Shown: one piece after another, positions 24,279-32,756 of the stretch
How the letters are laid out: each line of letters opens with the position of its first letter
Numbering within the stretch: position 1 is the stretch's first letter
DNA from: JBGAQP01 sp044220635
GTDB taxonomy: Bacteria > Pseudomonadota > Gammaproteobacteria > Burkholderiales > Usitatibacteraceae
NCBI GenBank assembly: GCA_044220635.1
Contig: JBGAQP010000026.1
Coordinates: 1-48,265, forward strand
Length of the DNA stretch: 48,265 bases
Reading direction: 5' to 3'
Translations under genes and position numbers: made by a program
Notes under the pieces: model-generated
Database searches by the model: none
Told to the model about the DNA's origin: nothing
Seen by the model: only the letters and a program-made list of their open reading frames with translations

Positions 24279-25853
24279 AATGGTGACCCAGAGCGGCTCG
24301 ACGACGTTGTCGGCGCGGTGGACGACGGAGACGTTGGCGCGCGCGGCCCAGGGGATCATCTGGCGGTGGAGCGGGATCTTGTAGACGTTGTGCCGCACGC
24401 GCTGCAGGGCGGAGAGCATGAGCCCGGAGCGCTTCGCCGCATCCTGCTCGACTTCCGCCGCCTCGATCATCCGGTCGAGCTCGGCGTCGACGTACCGGCC
24501 GGAATTGAAGTCGCCCCGGCCCTGCCCGTCGCGGCTGTGCAGCACGGGCGTCAGCGTGAAGCCGGGGTCCGTCGCGGCACCGCCCCAGCCGTAGAGGTGC
24601 ATGTCGAAGTCGAAGTTGTCCACCTTCTGGAAGAACTGCGCCCGCGGCAGCGAGGTGAGCCGCACGCGCACGCCCACGCGCGCGAGCATCGCGGTGAGCG
24701 CGACGCAGATCCGCTCGTCGTTCACGTAGCGGTTGTTCGGGCACAGCAGCCCGATCTCGAAGCCGTCGGGATAGCCCGCCTCCTTCAGCAGGGCGCGGGC
24801 GCGTGCGGGGTCGTGGGGCAGCAGCCGCGGTTCGAGCGCGGGGAAGCTCCGCGCGGCCGTGGGCACCATGGAGCCCGTCGGGCGCGCCTGCCCGCGCATC
24901 ACCTGCGCGCGCAGCGCCTCGACGTCGATCGCGTGGTAGAGCGCCTGGCGCACGCGCAGGTCCTTCAGGGGGTTCCGGCCCTTCACGCTCGCGTACTTGA
25001 GCTCCTCGCTCGCCTGGTCGAGGACGAGGAAGATCACGCGATTTTCCGGGCCCTCGACGATGCGGATGCCGCGGTCGTTCCTCAGGCGCGGCACGTCCTG
25101 CAGCGGGGGGTCGAGGACGAAATCGAGCTCGCCCGAGAGGAGCGCGGCCATGCGCGTCGCGTCCGACTTGATCGGCCGGTAGATGATCGCGTCGACGTTG
25201 CCCTCGAAGAGGCCCGCGGCGAGGCCCCACCAGGCGGGGTTCTTCCGATGGGTCGTGGCGACCTCGGCCTCGCGCCTCACGAGGACATAGGGACCCGTGC
25301 CGTTCGCGTGGCGCGAGGCGTAGGTCTCCTCGCCGGTCTTGAAGTCCTGCGGCTTCACGACGCCGTGCTTCTCGCACCACGCCTTGCTCACGATGCGCAC
25401 CGTGTTCAGGTTCTCCATCAGCACCGCCTCGGGCATCGGACGCGGGGTCTCCAGCTCCACCGTGAGCGCGTCGACCTTCCGGAAGCGCCCCAGGGGCACT
25501 GCGAACACCTTGAAGTTGGAGCTCGGCGATTGCGCCCGCTCGAGGGAGAACACCACGTCGTCGGAGGAGAAGGGCGTGCCGTCGTGGAACTTCACGCCGG
25601 CGCGCAGCCGGAAGCGCCAGGTCCGCTCGTTCACGCGCTCCCAGGAGGTCGCGAGCGCGGGCACGAGCTCGAGGTTCTTGCCGCGCCCCGTGAGCCGCTC
25701 GTAGACGAGGTCGTTCACCTGGTTGTTGATGCCCTCGTTCTGGGCGTGGGGATCCGCGGTGAGGAAGTCTCCCTGGGAGGACCAGCGGAAGTTCGCCGCC
25801 GGCGCCGCGAGCGCGAGCGCCGCGAGGACGGCGAAGAGAAGGGCAGCGCGCAT
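24273..25853 (-). CDS. Peptide-type ABC transporter substrate-binding protein (SBP family 5)
   Basis: 526 residues. A signal peptide (about 1-20) is followed by NFRWSSQGDFLTADPHAQNE and the SBP_bac_5 body with FHDGTPFSSDDVVFSLERA, TGPYVLVRREAEV, NPLKDLRVRQALYHAIDV and CPNNRYVNDERICVA. It is full length compared with its three homologues. Its TAG stop is inside the right arm of the adjacent inverted repeat. It lies 16 bases after a second binding-protein gene; no permease or ATPase accompanies this pair, so they may use the DppBCDF-type proteins encoded at 7042-12685. Confidence 0.92.
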   Translation of the reverse strand: MRAALLFAVLAALALAAPAANFRWSSQGDFLTADPHAQNEGINNQVNDLVYERLTGRGKNLELVPALATSWERVNERTWRFRLRAGVKFHDGTPFSSDDVVFSLERAQSPSSNFKVFAVPLGRFRKVDALTVELETPRPMPEAVLMENLNTVRIVSKAWCEKHGVVKPQDFKTGEETYASRHANGTGPYVLVRREAEVATTHRKNPAWWGLAAGLFEGNVDAIIYRPIKSDATRMAALLSGELDFVLDPPLQDVPRLRNDRGIRIVEGPENRVIFLVLDQASEELKYASVKGRNPLKDLRVRQALYHAIDVEALRAQVMRGQARPTGSMVPTAARSFPALEPRLLPHDPARARALLKEAGYPDGFEIGLLCPNNRYVNDERICVALTAMLARVGVRVRLTSLPRAQFFQKVDNFDFDMHLYGWGGAATDPGFTLTPVLHSRDGQGRGDFNSGRYVDAELDRMIEAAEVEQDAAKRSGLMLSALQRVRHNVYKIPLHRQMIPWAARANVSVVHRADNVVEPLWVTIK

Positions 25854-25869
25854 CGCGCCGTCCGCGCGG

Positions 25870-27459
25870 CTAGCGCATCTTCACCCAGGTCGCCTGCAGC
25901 CAGTTGTCGGCGCGGTGGATCACCTCGACGTTCGCGCGCGAGGCCCAGGGGATCACCTGCAGGTGCAGCGGGATGTGGTAGACCATGTCGTGGTGGCGCT
26001 TCATCGCCTTGACGATGGTCTCCTGGCGGCGCTTCGGGTCGGTGTCGCCCTTGGCGTCGTCGATCAGCGCGTCGAACTCCGGGTCCTTGTAGTTGCCCCA
26101 GTTGAAGTCGCCGCCGCCCTTGGTGTCGCGGCTGTGCAGCACCGGCACCAGCGTGAAGTACGCGTCCGTGGTCGCACCCCCCCAGCCGAGCATGTACATG
26201 CTCGTGTCGAGCTTCTGCACCTTGGGGAAGTACTGGGCGCGCGGCATCGCGTTCACCTTCACCGTGACGCCGATCTTGGCGAGCATCCCGGCCGCCGCCA
26301 CGCAGATCTTCTCGTCGTTGATGTAGCGGTTGTTCGGGCAGTCGAGGGTCACCTCGAAGCCGTTCGGGTAGCCCGCCTCGGCGAGCAGCCTCTTCGCCGC
26401 GGCGATGTCGTGTGGGTAGCGCTTGTCCATCTCCTTCGGGATGCCGGCGCGCACGGGGTTGGGCAGGTTGATCGCCGTGGGCACGGAGAGCCCGCGCATC
26501 ACCGCCTTGTTGATCGCGTTCACGTCGATCGCGCGGTAGAAGGCCTCGCGCACGCGGCGGTCCTTGAACGGGTTCTTCCCCTTCACGTTCGAGTAGAGCA
26601 GCTCGTCGCGCGCCTGGTCCATGCCGAAGAACACGACGCGATTCTCGCGCCCCTCGTACACCCTGATGCTTTTGTCCTGCTTGAGGCGCTCGATGTCCTG
26701 CACCGGCGGGTCGAGGATGAAGTCGAGGTTGTTGGCGAGCAGCGCCGCCATGCGCGTGCCCTCGCTCTTCACCGGGGTGTAGACGATGTCGGTGACGTTG
26801 CCGTCGAAGTAGCCCTTCTCCTTGAGGCCCCACCAGTTCGGGTTCTTCCGGAAGACGCTCTTCACGTCGGGCTCGCGGGAGACCAGGATGAAGGGTCCCG
26901 TGCCCATGGCGTTCCTCGCCGTGTAGGTCTCCTCCTTGTTGGTGAAGTCCTGGCTCTTCTCGGCCTTGTTCTTCTCGCACCAGGCCTTGCTCATGATGAA
27001 CATGCTGTTGGCGAGCATCTCGAGCATCACGGGGTTGGGCACGGGCGTGGTGAACTCCACCGTGTGGTCGTCGATCTTTCTCGGCTCGCCGAGGTCGTTG
27101 CCGTAGACGCGGAAGTTCGAGGTAGGCCCCTGCAGCCGCTTGATCGAGAACACGACGTCGTCGGCGGTGAAATCCGAGCCGTCGTGCCACTTCACGCCCT
27201 TCCGGAGGCTGAAGACCCACACCCGCGGGCTCGTCTGCTTCCAGCTCTCGGCGAGCGAGGGGAGGATCTCGAGCTGCTTGCCGCGCATGACGAGCGACTC
27301 GTAGACGTGGCCGTTGATCGAGTTGGTGAGCAGCTCGTTCTGGGCGTGCGGGTCGGCGGTGAGGTAGTCGCCCTGGCTCGACCAGCGCAGCGTCTTCGCG
27401 TCGGCGAGGGGAGCGGCGGCGGCCAGTGCGACGGCGGCGATTGCGATCATCCTGCGCAT
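25870..27459 (-). CDS. Peptide-type ABC transporter substrate-binding protein (SBP family 5)
   Basis: 529 residues. A signal peptide (about 1-22, PLADA-K) is followed by TLRWSSQGDYLTADPHAQNE, WHDGSDFTADDVVFSIKRL, NPFKDRRVREAFYRAIDV and CPNNRYINDEKICVAAAGML. It is closest to the neighbouring binding protein in its opening motif and to the one at 14333-15913 in its CPNNRY and PRAQYFPK segments. GAGGAGG precedes the ATG. It is divergent from gabD, with 98 bases between them. Confidence 0.92.
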   Translation of the reverse strand: MRRMIAIAAVALAAAAPLADAKTLRWSSQGDYLTADPHAQNELLTNSINGHVYESLVMRGKQLEILPSLAESWKQTSPRVWVFSLRKGVKWHDGSDFTADDVVFSIKRLQGPTSNFRVYGNDLGEPRKIDDHTVEFTTPVPNPVMLEMLANSMFIMSKAWCEKNKAEKSQDFTNKEETYTARNAMGTGPFILVSREPDVKSVFRKNPNWWGLKEKGYFDGNVTDIVYTPVKSEGTRMAALLANNLDFILDPPVQDIERLKQDKSIRVYEGRENRVVFFGMDQARDELLYSNVKGKNPFKDRRVREAFYRAIDVNAINKAVMRGLSVPTAINLPNPVRAGIPKEMDKRYPHDIAAAKRLLAEAGYPNGFEVTLDCPNNRYINDEKICVAAAGMLAKIGVTVKVNAMPRAQYFPKVQKLDTSMYMLGWGGATTDAYFTLVPVLHSRDTKGGGDFNWGNYKDPEFDALIDDAKGDTDPKRRQETIVKAMKRHHDMVYHIPLHLQVIPWASRANVEVIHRADNWLQATWVKMR

Positions 27460-27557
27460 GGGAGCCTCCTCGGAAAGGAAGCGGCGATGATACGCGCGGC
27501 GGCGGAGCTATACTAGCCGCGTCACCGCCCTCGCCACACCCCCATCCGGAGCCTCCC

Positions 27558-29045
27558 ATGAACGCCGTCGTCCAGGACCGCATTCCCATCCCCGCCCTCA
27601 AGGACCCCGCGCTCTTCCGAGACCGCTGCTTCCTCGACGGCCAGTGGGTCGAGGCCGATTCCGGCAAGCGCTTCCCCGTGGACAATCCCGCCGACGGCTC
27701 CCTCGTCGGGAGCGTGCCCGACATGGGCGCCGCGGAGGCCGCGCGGGCGATCGCCGCCGCCGAGGCGGCGCTGCCCGCCTGGCGCGCGCTCCCCGCGAAG
27801 GAGCGCTCGCGCCTGCTGCGCCGCTGGTTCGACCTGATCGTGGCGAACGCCGACGACCTGGCGCTGCTGCTCACCACCGAGCAGGGCAAGCCGCTCGCCG
27901 AGGCGAAGGGCGAGATCGCCTATGGAGCCTCCTTCGTCGAGTGGTTCGCGGAGGAAGCCAAGCGCGTCTACGGCGACACGATCCCCAGCCCCATGACCGA
28001 CCGCCGGCTCCTCGTCATCAAGCAGCCCATCGGCGTCTTCGCCGCGATCACGCCGTGGAACTTCCCCACGGCGATGATCACGCGCAAGGTCGCCCCGGGG
28101 CTCGCCGCGGGCTGCACCGCCGTGCTCAAGCCCGCCGAGCAGACGCCGTTCTCCGCGCTGGCGCTCGCCGAGCTCGCCGCGCGCGCGGGCATCCCGAAGG
28201 GCGTCTTCAACGTGATCACGGGCGACGCGGTGGCGATCGGCAAGGAGTTCTGCGCGAACCCGGTGGTGCGCAAGGTCACCTTCACGGGCTCCACGGAGGT
28301 CGGCCGCATCCTCATGCGCCAGAGCGCGGACACGGTGAAGAAGCTCTCGCTCGAGCTCGGGGGCAACGCGCCCTTCCTCGTCTTCGACGACGCGGACCTC
28401 GACGCCGCGGCCGAGGGCGCGATGGCGTCGAAGTACCGCAACGCGGGCCAGACCTGCGTGTGCGCCAACCGCATCTACGTGCAGGACGGCGTCTACGACG
28501 CCTTCGCGGCGAAGCTCGCCGAGAAGCTGAAGTCGCTCAAGGTCGGCCCCGGCGTGGAGGCGGGGGTCACCATCGGCCCGCTGATCGACGAGCAGGGCAT
28601 GGCGAAGGTCGAGGAGCACGTGGCCGATGCCGTCGCCAAGGGCGCGAAGGTCGTCGCCGGCGGGCGGCGCCACCCGGCGGGCGCGCGGTTCTACGAGCCC
28701 ACGCTCCTCACGGGCGTGACGCCTGCGATGAAGGTGTCGAACGAGGAGACCTTCGGCCCCGTGGCGCCGCTCTTCCGGTTCAAGACGGAGGAGGAGGCGC
28801 TCCGGCTCGCGAACGCCACGGAGTTCGGCCTCGCGGCGTACTTCTACGCGCGCGACCTGGGGCGGGTCTTCCGCGTCGCCGAGGGCCTCGAGACGGGCAT
28901 GGTCGGCGTCAACACCGGGATCATCTCGAACGAGGTCTCGCCCTTCGGGGGCGTGAAGCAGTCGGGGCTCGGCCGCGAGGGCTCGAAATACGGGATCGAG
29001 GAATTCCTCGAGATCAAGTACCTGTGCCTGGCCGGGATCCAGTGA
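27558..29045 (+). CDS. gabD: NAD(P)-dependent succinate-semialdehyde dehydrogenase, GabD type
   Basis: 495 residues. An aldehyde dehydrogenase with TPWNFPTAMITRKVAPGLAAG, the FTGSTEVGR nucleotide loop, the general-base Glu in LELGGNAPF and the nucleophile in NAGQTCVCANR, where the Cys-x-Cys pair is characteristic of the succinate-semialdehyde group. The N-terminal FVEWFAEEAKRVYGDTIP also fits GabD. It feeds succinate from 4-aminobutyrate or related compounds. The GGAG site close to the ATG fixes the start. Its TGA overlaps an ATG that opens the signal peptide of the next gene in another frame. Confidence 0.92.
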   Translation: MNAVVQDRIPIPALKDPALFRDRCFLDGQWVEADSGKRFPVDNPADGSLVGSVPDMGAAEAARAIAAAEAALPAWRALPAKERSRLLRRWFDLIVANADDLALLLTTEQGKPLAEAKGEIAYGASFVEWFAEEAKRVYGDTIPSPMTDRRLLVIKQPIGVFAAITPWNFPTAMITRKVAPGLAAGCTAVLKPAEQTPFSALALAELAARAGIPKGVFNVITGDAVAIGKEFCANPVVRKVTFTGSTEVGRILMRQSADTVKKLSLELGGNAPFLVFDDADLDAAAEGAMASKYRNAGQTCVCANRIYVQDGVYDAFAAKLAEKLKSLKVGPGVEAGVTIGPLIDEQGMAKVEEHVADAVAKGAKVVAGGRRHPAGARFYEPTLLTGVTPAMKVSNEETFGPVAPLFRFKTEEEALRLANATEFGLAAYFYARDLGRVFRVAEGLETGMVGVNTGIISNEVSPFGGVKQSGLGREGSKYGIEEFLEIKYLCLAGIQ

Positions 29046-29179
29046 TGCGCTCGCTCGCCGCGGTCGCGGCGGTCGCGCTCCTCGCGGCGTGGCCCGCGCA
29101 GGCCCAGCTGCGTCCCTCGCAGCCCGAGCCGCCGGCCTGCGCATGCTCGACCGGGGCGGAAGCGCGGTCGACGCGATGA
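29045..29179 (+). pseudogene. Out-of-frame signal-peptide fragment of the gamma-glutamyltransferase gene
   Basis: The ATG at 29045, overlapping the gabD stop (TGATG), encodes a clear signal peptide: MRSLAAVAAVALLAAWPAQA then QLRPSQPE. This frame soon becomes an out-of-frame reading of the gamma-glutamyltransferase conserved region and stops at 29177-29179. The enzyme itself continues in the next frame. The change of frame lies at about 29100-29140, where the 30-40 residues that normally separate the signal from the AGLRML motif also seem to be missing. Confidence 0.65.
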
Positions 29180-30705
29180 TCGCGACCCAGCTCGTGCTGA
29201 CGCTCGTGGAGCCCCACGCCTCGGGGCTCGGCGGCGGCGCGTTCCTCCTCGTGAACGACGCGCGGGCGAAGCGGATCCTCGCCTACGACGCGCGCGAGAC
29301 GGCACCCGGCGCCGCCACCGCCACGATGTTCCTCGGTCCCGAGGGCAAGCCCATGGCGTTCCAGGCCGCGGTCGTGGGCGGGCGATCCGTGGGCGTCCCG
29401 GGCACGCCGCGCCTGCTCGAGGTCGCCCACGCGCGCCACGGAAAGCTCCCCTGGCCGGAGCTCTTCCAGCCCGCGATCGCCCTCGCGGAAAAGGGCTTCC
29501 CGATATCCCGGCGGCTGCACACGCTGCTCGGCAAGGATTCGGGGCTTCTCGACCAGCCCGTGGCGCGCGCGTATTTCTTCGGCGAGGACGGCAAGCCCCG
29601 GGCCGAGGGCTCGATCCTGAAGAACCCCGAGCTCGCGAAGACGCTGCGCTCGATGGCGGCGAAAGGCGCGGACGCCTTCTACACCGGCGAGGTGGCGGCG
29701 GACATCGTCGCGGCCGTGCGCTCGCATCCGAAGAACCCGGGGTCGATGAGCCTCGAGGACCTCTCGGGCTATCGCGTGCGCACCGTGGAGCCCGTGTGCG
29801 GAGACTATCGCGCGTGGCGCCTTTGCGGCATGCCGCCGTCGTCCTCGGGGGGCATCGCGGTGCTGCAGATGCTCGGCATCCTCTCGCACTTCGACCTCGC
29901 CTCGGTCCGGCCGGGATCGTCGCAGGCGGTGCACCTCTTCTCGGAGGCCGGCCGCCTCGCCTTCGCGGACCGCAATCGTTACGTGGGCGACGACCGCTTC
30001 GCCGAAGTCCCCGTCGCCGGGCTCGTCGATCCCGCCTACCTCGCCGGGCGCGCGAAGCTCGTGCGTGCGGAGAAGTCGATGGGCCGCGCGGAGCCGGGCA
30101 CGCCGCCGGGCCTCAAGGTCGCCTTCGCCGACGACGCCGCGGACGATCCCGCGGGCACGAGCCACATCGCCATCGTCGACCGCGAGGGCAACGCCGTCTC
30201 GATGACCACGACCATCGAGGCGTTCTTCGGCAGCCGCCAGATGGTGCGCGGCTTCCTCCTCAACAACGAGCTCACGGACTTCGACTTCGTGCCGGTCCGC
30301 GAGGGGCGCACGGTGGCCAACGCCGTGGCCCCGGGCAAGCGCTCGCGCAGCTCCATGGCGCCGTTCCTCGTTCACGACGCGCGCACCGGCGCCCTCGAGA
30401 TGGTCGTCGGCAGCCCGGGCGGCAGCCTCATCATCGGCTACGTCGCCAAGGCGCTCGTGGCCTGCCTCGACTGGAAGCTCGACCTGCAGGCGGCCATCGA
30501 TCTCGCGAACTTCGGCAGCCGCAACGGCCCCACGGAAATCGAGAAGGGCACGGAACTCGAGGGGGTCCAGGCGGCTCTGAAGGCGATGGGCCACGAGGTG
30601 CGCGCGATCGACATGACGAGCGGCCTCGCGGCCGTCCGGCGCGCGCCGGGCGGCTGGCAGGCCGCGGCCGACCCCCGGCGCGAAGGCGCGGCCCTCGGCC
30701 GATGA
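29089..30705 (+). CDS. ggt: Gamma-glutamyltransferase, N terminus disrupted
   Basis: As an open frame it begins at a GTG (29089), giving 538 residues. Conserved parts are AGLRMLDRGGSAVDAMIATQ, LVEPHASGLGGGAFLL, GVPGTPRLLEVAHARHGKLPW, the autoprocessing and catalytic Thr357 in AGTSHIAIVDREGNAVSMTT, and MVVGSPGGSLIIGY. In this family the precursor is exported and self-cleaves at the Thr to give two subunits that move gamma-glutamyl groups from glutathione. Here the signal peptide is in another frame (29045 onward), so export would fail unless this is a sequencing error or the frames are bridged. The catalytic body looks intact. Confidence 0.85.
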   Translation: MARAGPAASLAARAAGLRMLDRGGSAVDAMIATQLVLTLVEPHASGLGGGAFLLVNDARAKRILAYDARETAPGAATATMFLGPEGKPMAFQAAVVGGRSVGVPGTPRLLEVAHARHGKLPWPELFQPAIALAEKGFPISRRLHTLLGKDSGLLDQPVARAYFFGEDGKPRAEGSILKNPELAKTLRSMAAKGADAFYTGEVAADIVAAVRSHPKNPGSMSLEDLSGYRVRTVEPVCGDYRAWRLCGMPPSSSGGIAVLQMLGILSHFDLASVRPGSSQAVHLFSEAGRLAFADRNRYVGDDRFAEVPVAGLVDPAYLAGRAKLVRAEKSMGRAEPGTPPGLKVAFADDAADDPAGTSHIAIVDREGNAVSMTTTIEAFFGSRQMVRGFLLNNELTDFDFVPVREGRTVANAVAPGKRSRSSMAPFLVHDARTGALEMVVGSPGGSLIIGYVAKALVACLDWKLDLQAAIDLANFGSRNGPTEIEKGTELEGVQAALKAMGHEVRAIDMTSGLAAVRRAPGGWQAAADPRREGAALGR

Positions 30706-31223
30706 ACCCATTCACCACCACTCCCAGGAACGGAAGGAAGAACTTGAAACCCGCACTCGCCCTGGCGGCGCTCGCCGCCGCCGTCGCATTCTCCGCATCG
30801 GCCCAGGACATGAAGGCCGCTCCCAAGCCCGCGTGCGAATCGCCCAAGGCTCCGCCCGCGGAGCTCGTCGTGAAGGACCTCGTGCCGGGAACGGGCCGCG
30901 AGGTCGTGTTCCGCAACCCCGTGCTCGTGAGCTACACGGGCTGGCTCTACGACGGCTGCGCCGCCGACCTCAAGGGGGCGAAGTTCGACACCTCGGAAGG
31001 CCGGGCCACGCCCTTCGGCTTCGTCGTCGGGGCGGGGCGCGTCATCAAGGGCTGGGACGAGGGCGTGATCGGCATGAAGGAGAAGGGCAAGCGACTGCTC
31101 GTGATCCCGCCCGCGAAGGGCTACGGCGAGCGCGGCGCGGGCGACAAGATCCCGCCGAATTCGACGCTGGTGTTCGAGGTCGAGCTGATCACGATCATCG
31201 GCGGCGGGGAGCCGAAGAAGTGA
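30702..31223 (+). CDS. FKBP-type peptidyl-prolyl cis-trans isomerase, secreted
   Basis: 173 residues from the ATG overlapping the preceding stop (ATGA). A TTG at 30744 is an alternative start: it has GGAAGGA five bases upstream and gives a cleaner signal peptide (MKPALALAALAAAVAFSASA). The FKBP domain (about 60-168) has VSYTGWLYDG, KFDTSEGRATPFGFVVGAG, VIKGWDEGVIGMKEKGKR and GYGERGAGDKIPPNSTLVFE, including the usual active-site aromatic and Asp residues. It probably assists folding in the periplasm. Confidence 0.9.
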   Translation: MNPFTTTPRNGRKNLKPALALAALAAAVAFSASAQDMKAAPKPACESPKAPPAELVVKDLVPGTGREVVFRNPVLVSYTGWLYDGCAADLKGAKFDTSEGRATPFGFVVGAGRVIKGWDEGVIGMKEKGKRLLVIPPAKGYGERGAGDKIPPNSTLVFEVELITIIGGGEPKK

Positions 31224-31849
31224 GGCTCGCGAGCGCGAGCTTCGCAGACGGCGCGCCGATCCCGGCGCAGTTCGCGTTCTGCGCGCCGGACGCGAGGACG
31301 CACGTGACGCTCTCGGAGAACCGCAATCCCCAGCTCGCCTGGTCCGAGGTGCCCGAGGGCGCGAAGTCCTTCGCCATCATCTGCCACGACCCCGACGTGC
31401 CGAGCCGGGGCGACGACGTGAACGTCGAGGGCCGGGTGGTGAGCGCCGCGCTCGCGCGCGTCGACTTCTTCCACTGGGTGCTCGTCGACCTGCCCTCCTC
31501 GATCCGGTCCGTGGCCGCGGGGGAGTTCGCCTCGGGCGTCACCGCGAAGGGCAAGCCCGGGCCGGTCGCGCCCCACGGCGCGCGCCAGGGCGTGAACGAC
31601 TACACCGGCTGGTTCGCCGCCGACCCCGAGATGGCGGGCAACTACTTCGGCTACGACGGCCCCTGCCCCCCGTGGAACGACGCGATCGTCCACCGCTACG
31701 TCTTCACGGTGTTCGCGCTCGACATCGCGCGCCTCGCGGTCCAGGGCGCCTTCAGCGGCACGGACGCGCGCCAGGCGATGCAGGGCCACATCCTCGCGCA
31801 GGCCTCGATCACCGGCCGCTACACCCTCAACCCCGCCATCGCGCCCTAG
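31220..31849 (+). CDS. YbhB/YbcL family Raf kinase inhibitor-like protein
   Basis: 209 residues from a GTG start overlapping the FKBP stop (GTGA). PEBP-fold features are NPQLAWSEVPEGAKSFAIIC followed by DPDVPS, a WVLVDLPSSIRSVAAGEF segment, the GNYFGYDGPCPPWNDAIVHR pocket and HRYVFTVFALD. Members bind phospholipid-like or anionic ligands; the bacterial role is unsettled. It is longer than E. coli YbhB because of an inserted segment near residue 70. No signal peptide. Its stop is one base before the second inverted repeat. Confidence 0.9.
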   Translation: MRLASASFADGAPIPAQFAFCAPDARTHVTLSENRNPQLAWSEVPEGAKSFAIICHDPDVPSRGDDVNVEGRVVSAALARVDFFHWVLVDLPSSIRSVAAGEFASGVTAKGKPGPVAPHGARQGVNDYTGWFAADPEMAGNYFGYDGPCPPWNDAIVHRYVFTVFALDIARLAVQGAFSGTDARQAMQGHILAQASITGRYTLNPAIAP

Positions 31850-31937
31850 AAAATGGGGACAGTCCCCATTTAATCTCTGTAACAATCGCCGTACGAGCTG
31901 ATTGTTACAGACCTTAAATGGGGACTGTCCCCATTTT
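31850..31937. repeat. Nested inverted repeat, copy 2 (REP/MITE-like)
   Basis: Two 38-base arms (31850-31887 and 31900-31937) match at 36 of 38 positions and flank a 12-base loop. Like copy 1, each arm contains GGGGAC-A-GTCCCC and the inner TGTAACAATC block. The outer ends read AAAATGGGG here, whereas copy 1 has AAATAGGG at both ends. The seven-base segment between the two palindromes differs between the copies. It sits directly after the YbhB-like stop and 12 bases before the likely start of the MoaB/CinA-like gene. Confidence 0.92.
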
Positions 31938-31949
31938 TCCATTGCTTTC

Positions 31950-32756
31950 TTGGCCATCGGCATCCTGATCATCGGCGACGAGATCCTCTCGGGGAAGCGG
32001 GCGGACGGGCATTTCGCCGCGGCGGTGCGCATCCTCGGCGAGCGGGGCCTCGAGCTCGGGTGGGCGCAGTTGCTCGGAGACGACCGCGACCGCATCACGG
32101 CCGCCCTCGCGCGAAGCTTCGCCTCGACCGACATCGTCTTCTCCTTCGGCGGCATCGGCGCCACGCCCGACGACCACACGCGCCAGGCGGCCGCCGCGGC
32201 GCTCGGCCGGGCGCTCGTCCGCCATCCCGGCGCGGTCGCCGAGATCGAGGCGCGCTTCGGCGCCGCGGCCTGGCCCCGGCGCGTGATCATGGCCGACTTC
32301 CCCGAGGGCGCGGTGCCGATCCCCAATCCCGTCAACCGGGTCCCCGGCTTCAGCGTGAACGACCACCATTTCCTGCCCGGCTTTCCAGAGATGGCCTGGC
32401 CGATGATGGCCGCGGTGCTCGATGCGCGCTACGCGTCGCTGCGTCGCGCGGCGCCGGCCTGCGAGGCGGCCCTCGTGGTGAGCGGCGCGGGCGAATCCGA
32501 CCTGCTGCCCCTCATGCAGGCGGTGGTGCGCGACTATCCCGACCTGAAGCTCGCGAGCCTGCCGCGTTTCGCGGCCGACGTCCCCGAGATCGAGCTCGCC
32601 GTGCGCGGCGACGCCGCGCGGGCGGACGCGGCGCGCGAGTTCCTGCGCGCGGAGATCGCGAAGCTCGGCTACGATGTCCGCGATGCTCCCGCCCCGCGGC
32701 ACGCCGTTCCCGATGCCGACCCGGCCCATGGACCCGCCCGAGCCCCTTCCCGGTAG
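31950..32756 (+). CDS. MoaB/CinA-like molybdopterin-binding domain protein
   Basis: 268 residues from a TTG at 31950, chosen because relatives start a few residues before the ILIIGDEILSGKR motif. The MoCF-binding domain also has FSFGGIGATPDDHTRQAAA and HFLPGFPEMAWPMM. Such proteins, often annotated as competence/damage-inducible protein A, are CinA-like but lack the deamidase domain. No ribosome binding site precedes the TTG, and the inverted repeat ends 12 bases before it. The same frame stays open through the right arm of the repeat from a TTG at 31902, giving an alternative start. The C terminus overlaps the next gene. Confidence 0.82.
   Translation: MAIGILIIGDEILSGKRADGHFAAAVRILGERGLELGWAQLLGDDRDRITAALARSFASTDIVFSFGGIGATPDDHTRQAAAAALGRALVRHPGAVAEIEARFGAAAWPRRVIMADFPEGAVPIPNPVNRVPGFSVNDHHFLPGFPEMAWPMMAAVLDARYASLRRAAPACEAALVVSGAGESDLLPLMQAVVRDYPDLKLASLPRFAADVPEIELAVRGDAARADAAREFLRAEIAKLGYDVRDAPAPRHAVPDADPAHGPARAPSR

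Noticed and set aside
27487..27514. TATCAT and TATACT boxes in the gap between gabD and the divergent binding-protein gene
   Set aside because: Both resemble -10 boxes but neither has a recognisable -35 at the right distance.
24318..27516. Long plus-strand frames opposite the two binding-protein genes
   Set aside because: The translations are Arg/His/Val/Leu-rich mirror sequences typical of antisense frames, and the minus-strand frames encode full SBP family 5 proteins with signal peptides.
24193..31937. The two inverted repeats as ends of one composite mobile element carrying gabD, ggt and neighbours
   Set aside because: Each repeat is a complete hairpin by itself, no transposase lies between them, and the enclosed genes have the same composition as the rest of the window.
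31902..31949. Start of the MoaB/CinA-like protein at the TTG inside the repeat
   Set aside because: It would add residues encoded by the repeat that are unlikely to be conserved; it is kept only as an alternative because the frame is open and no better ribosome binding site exists.
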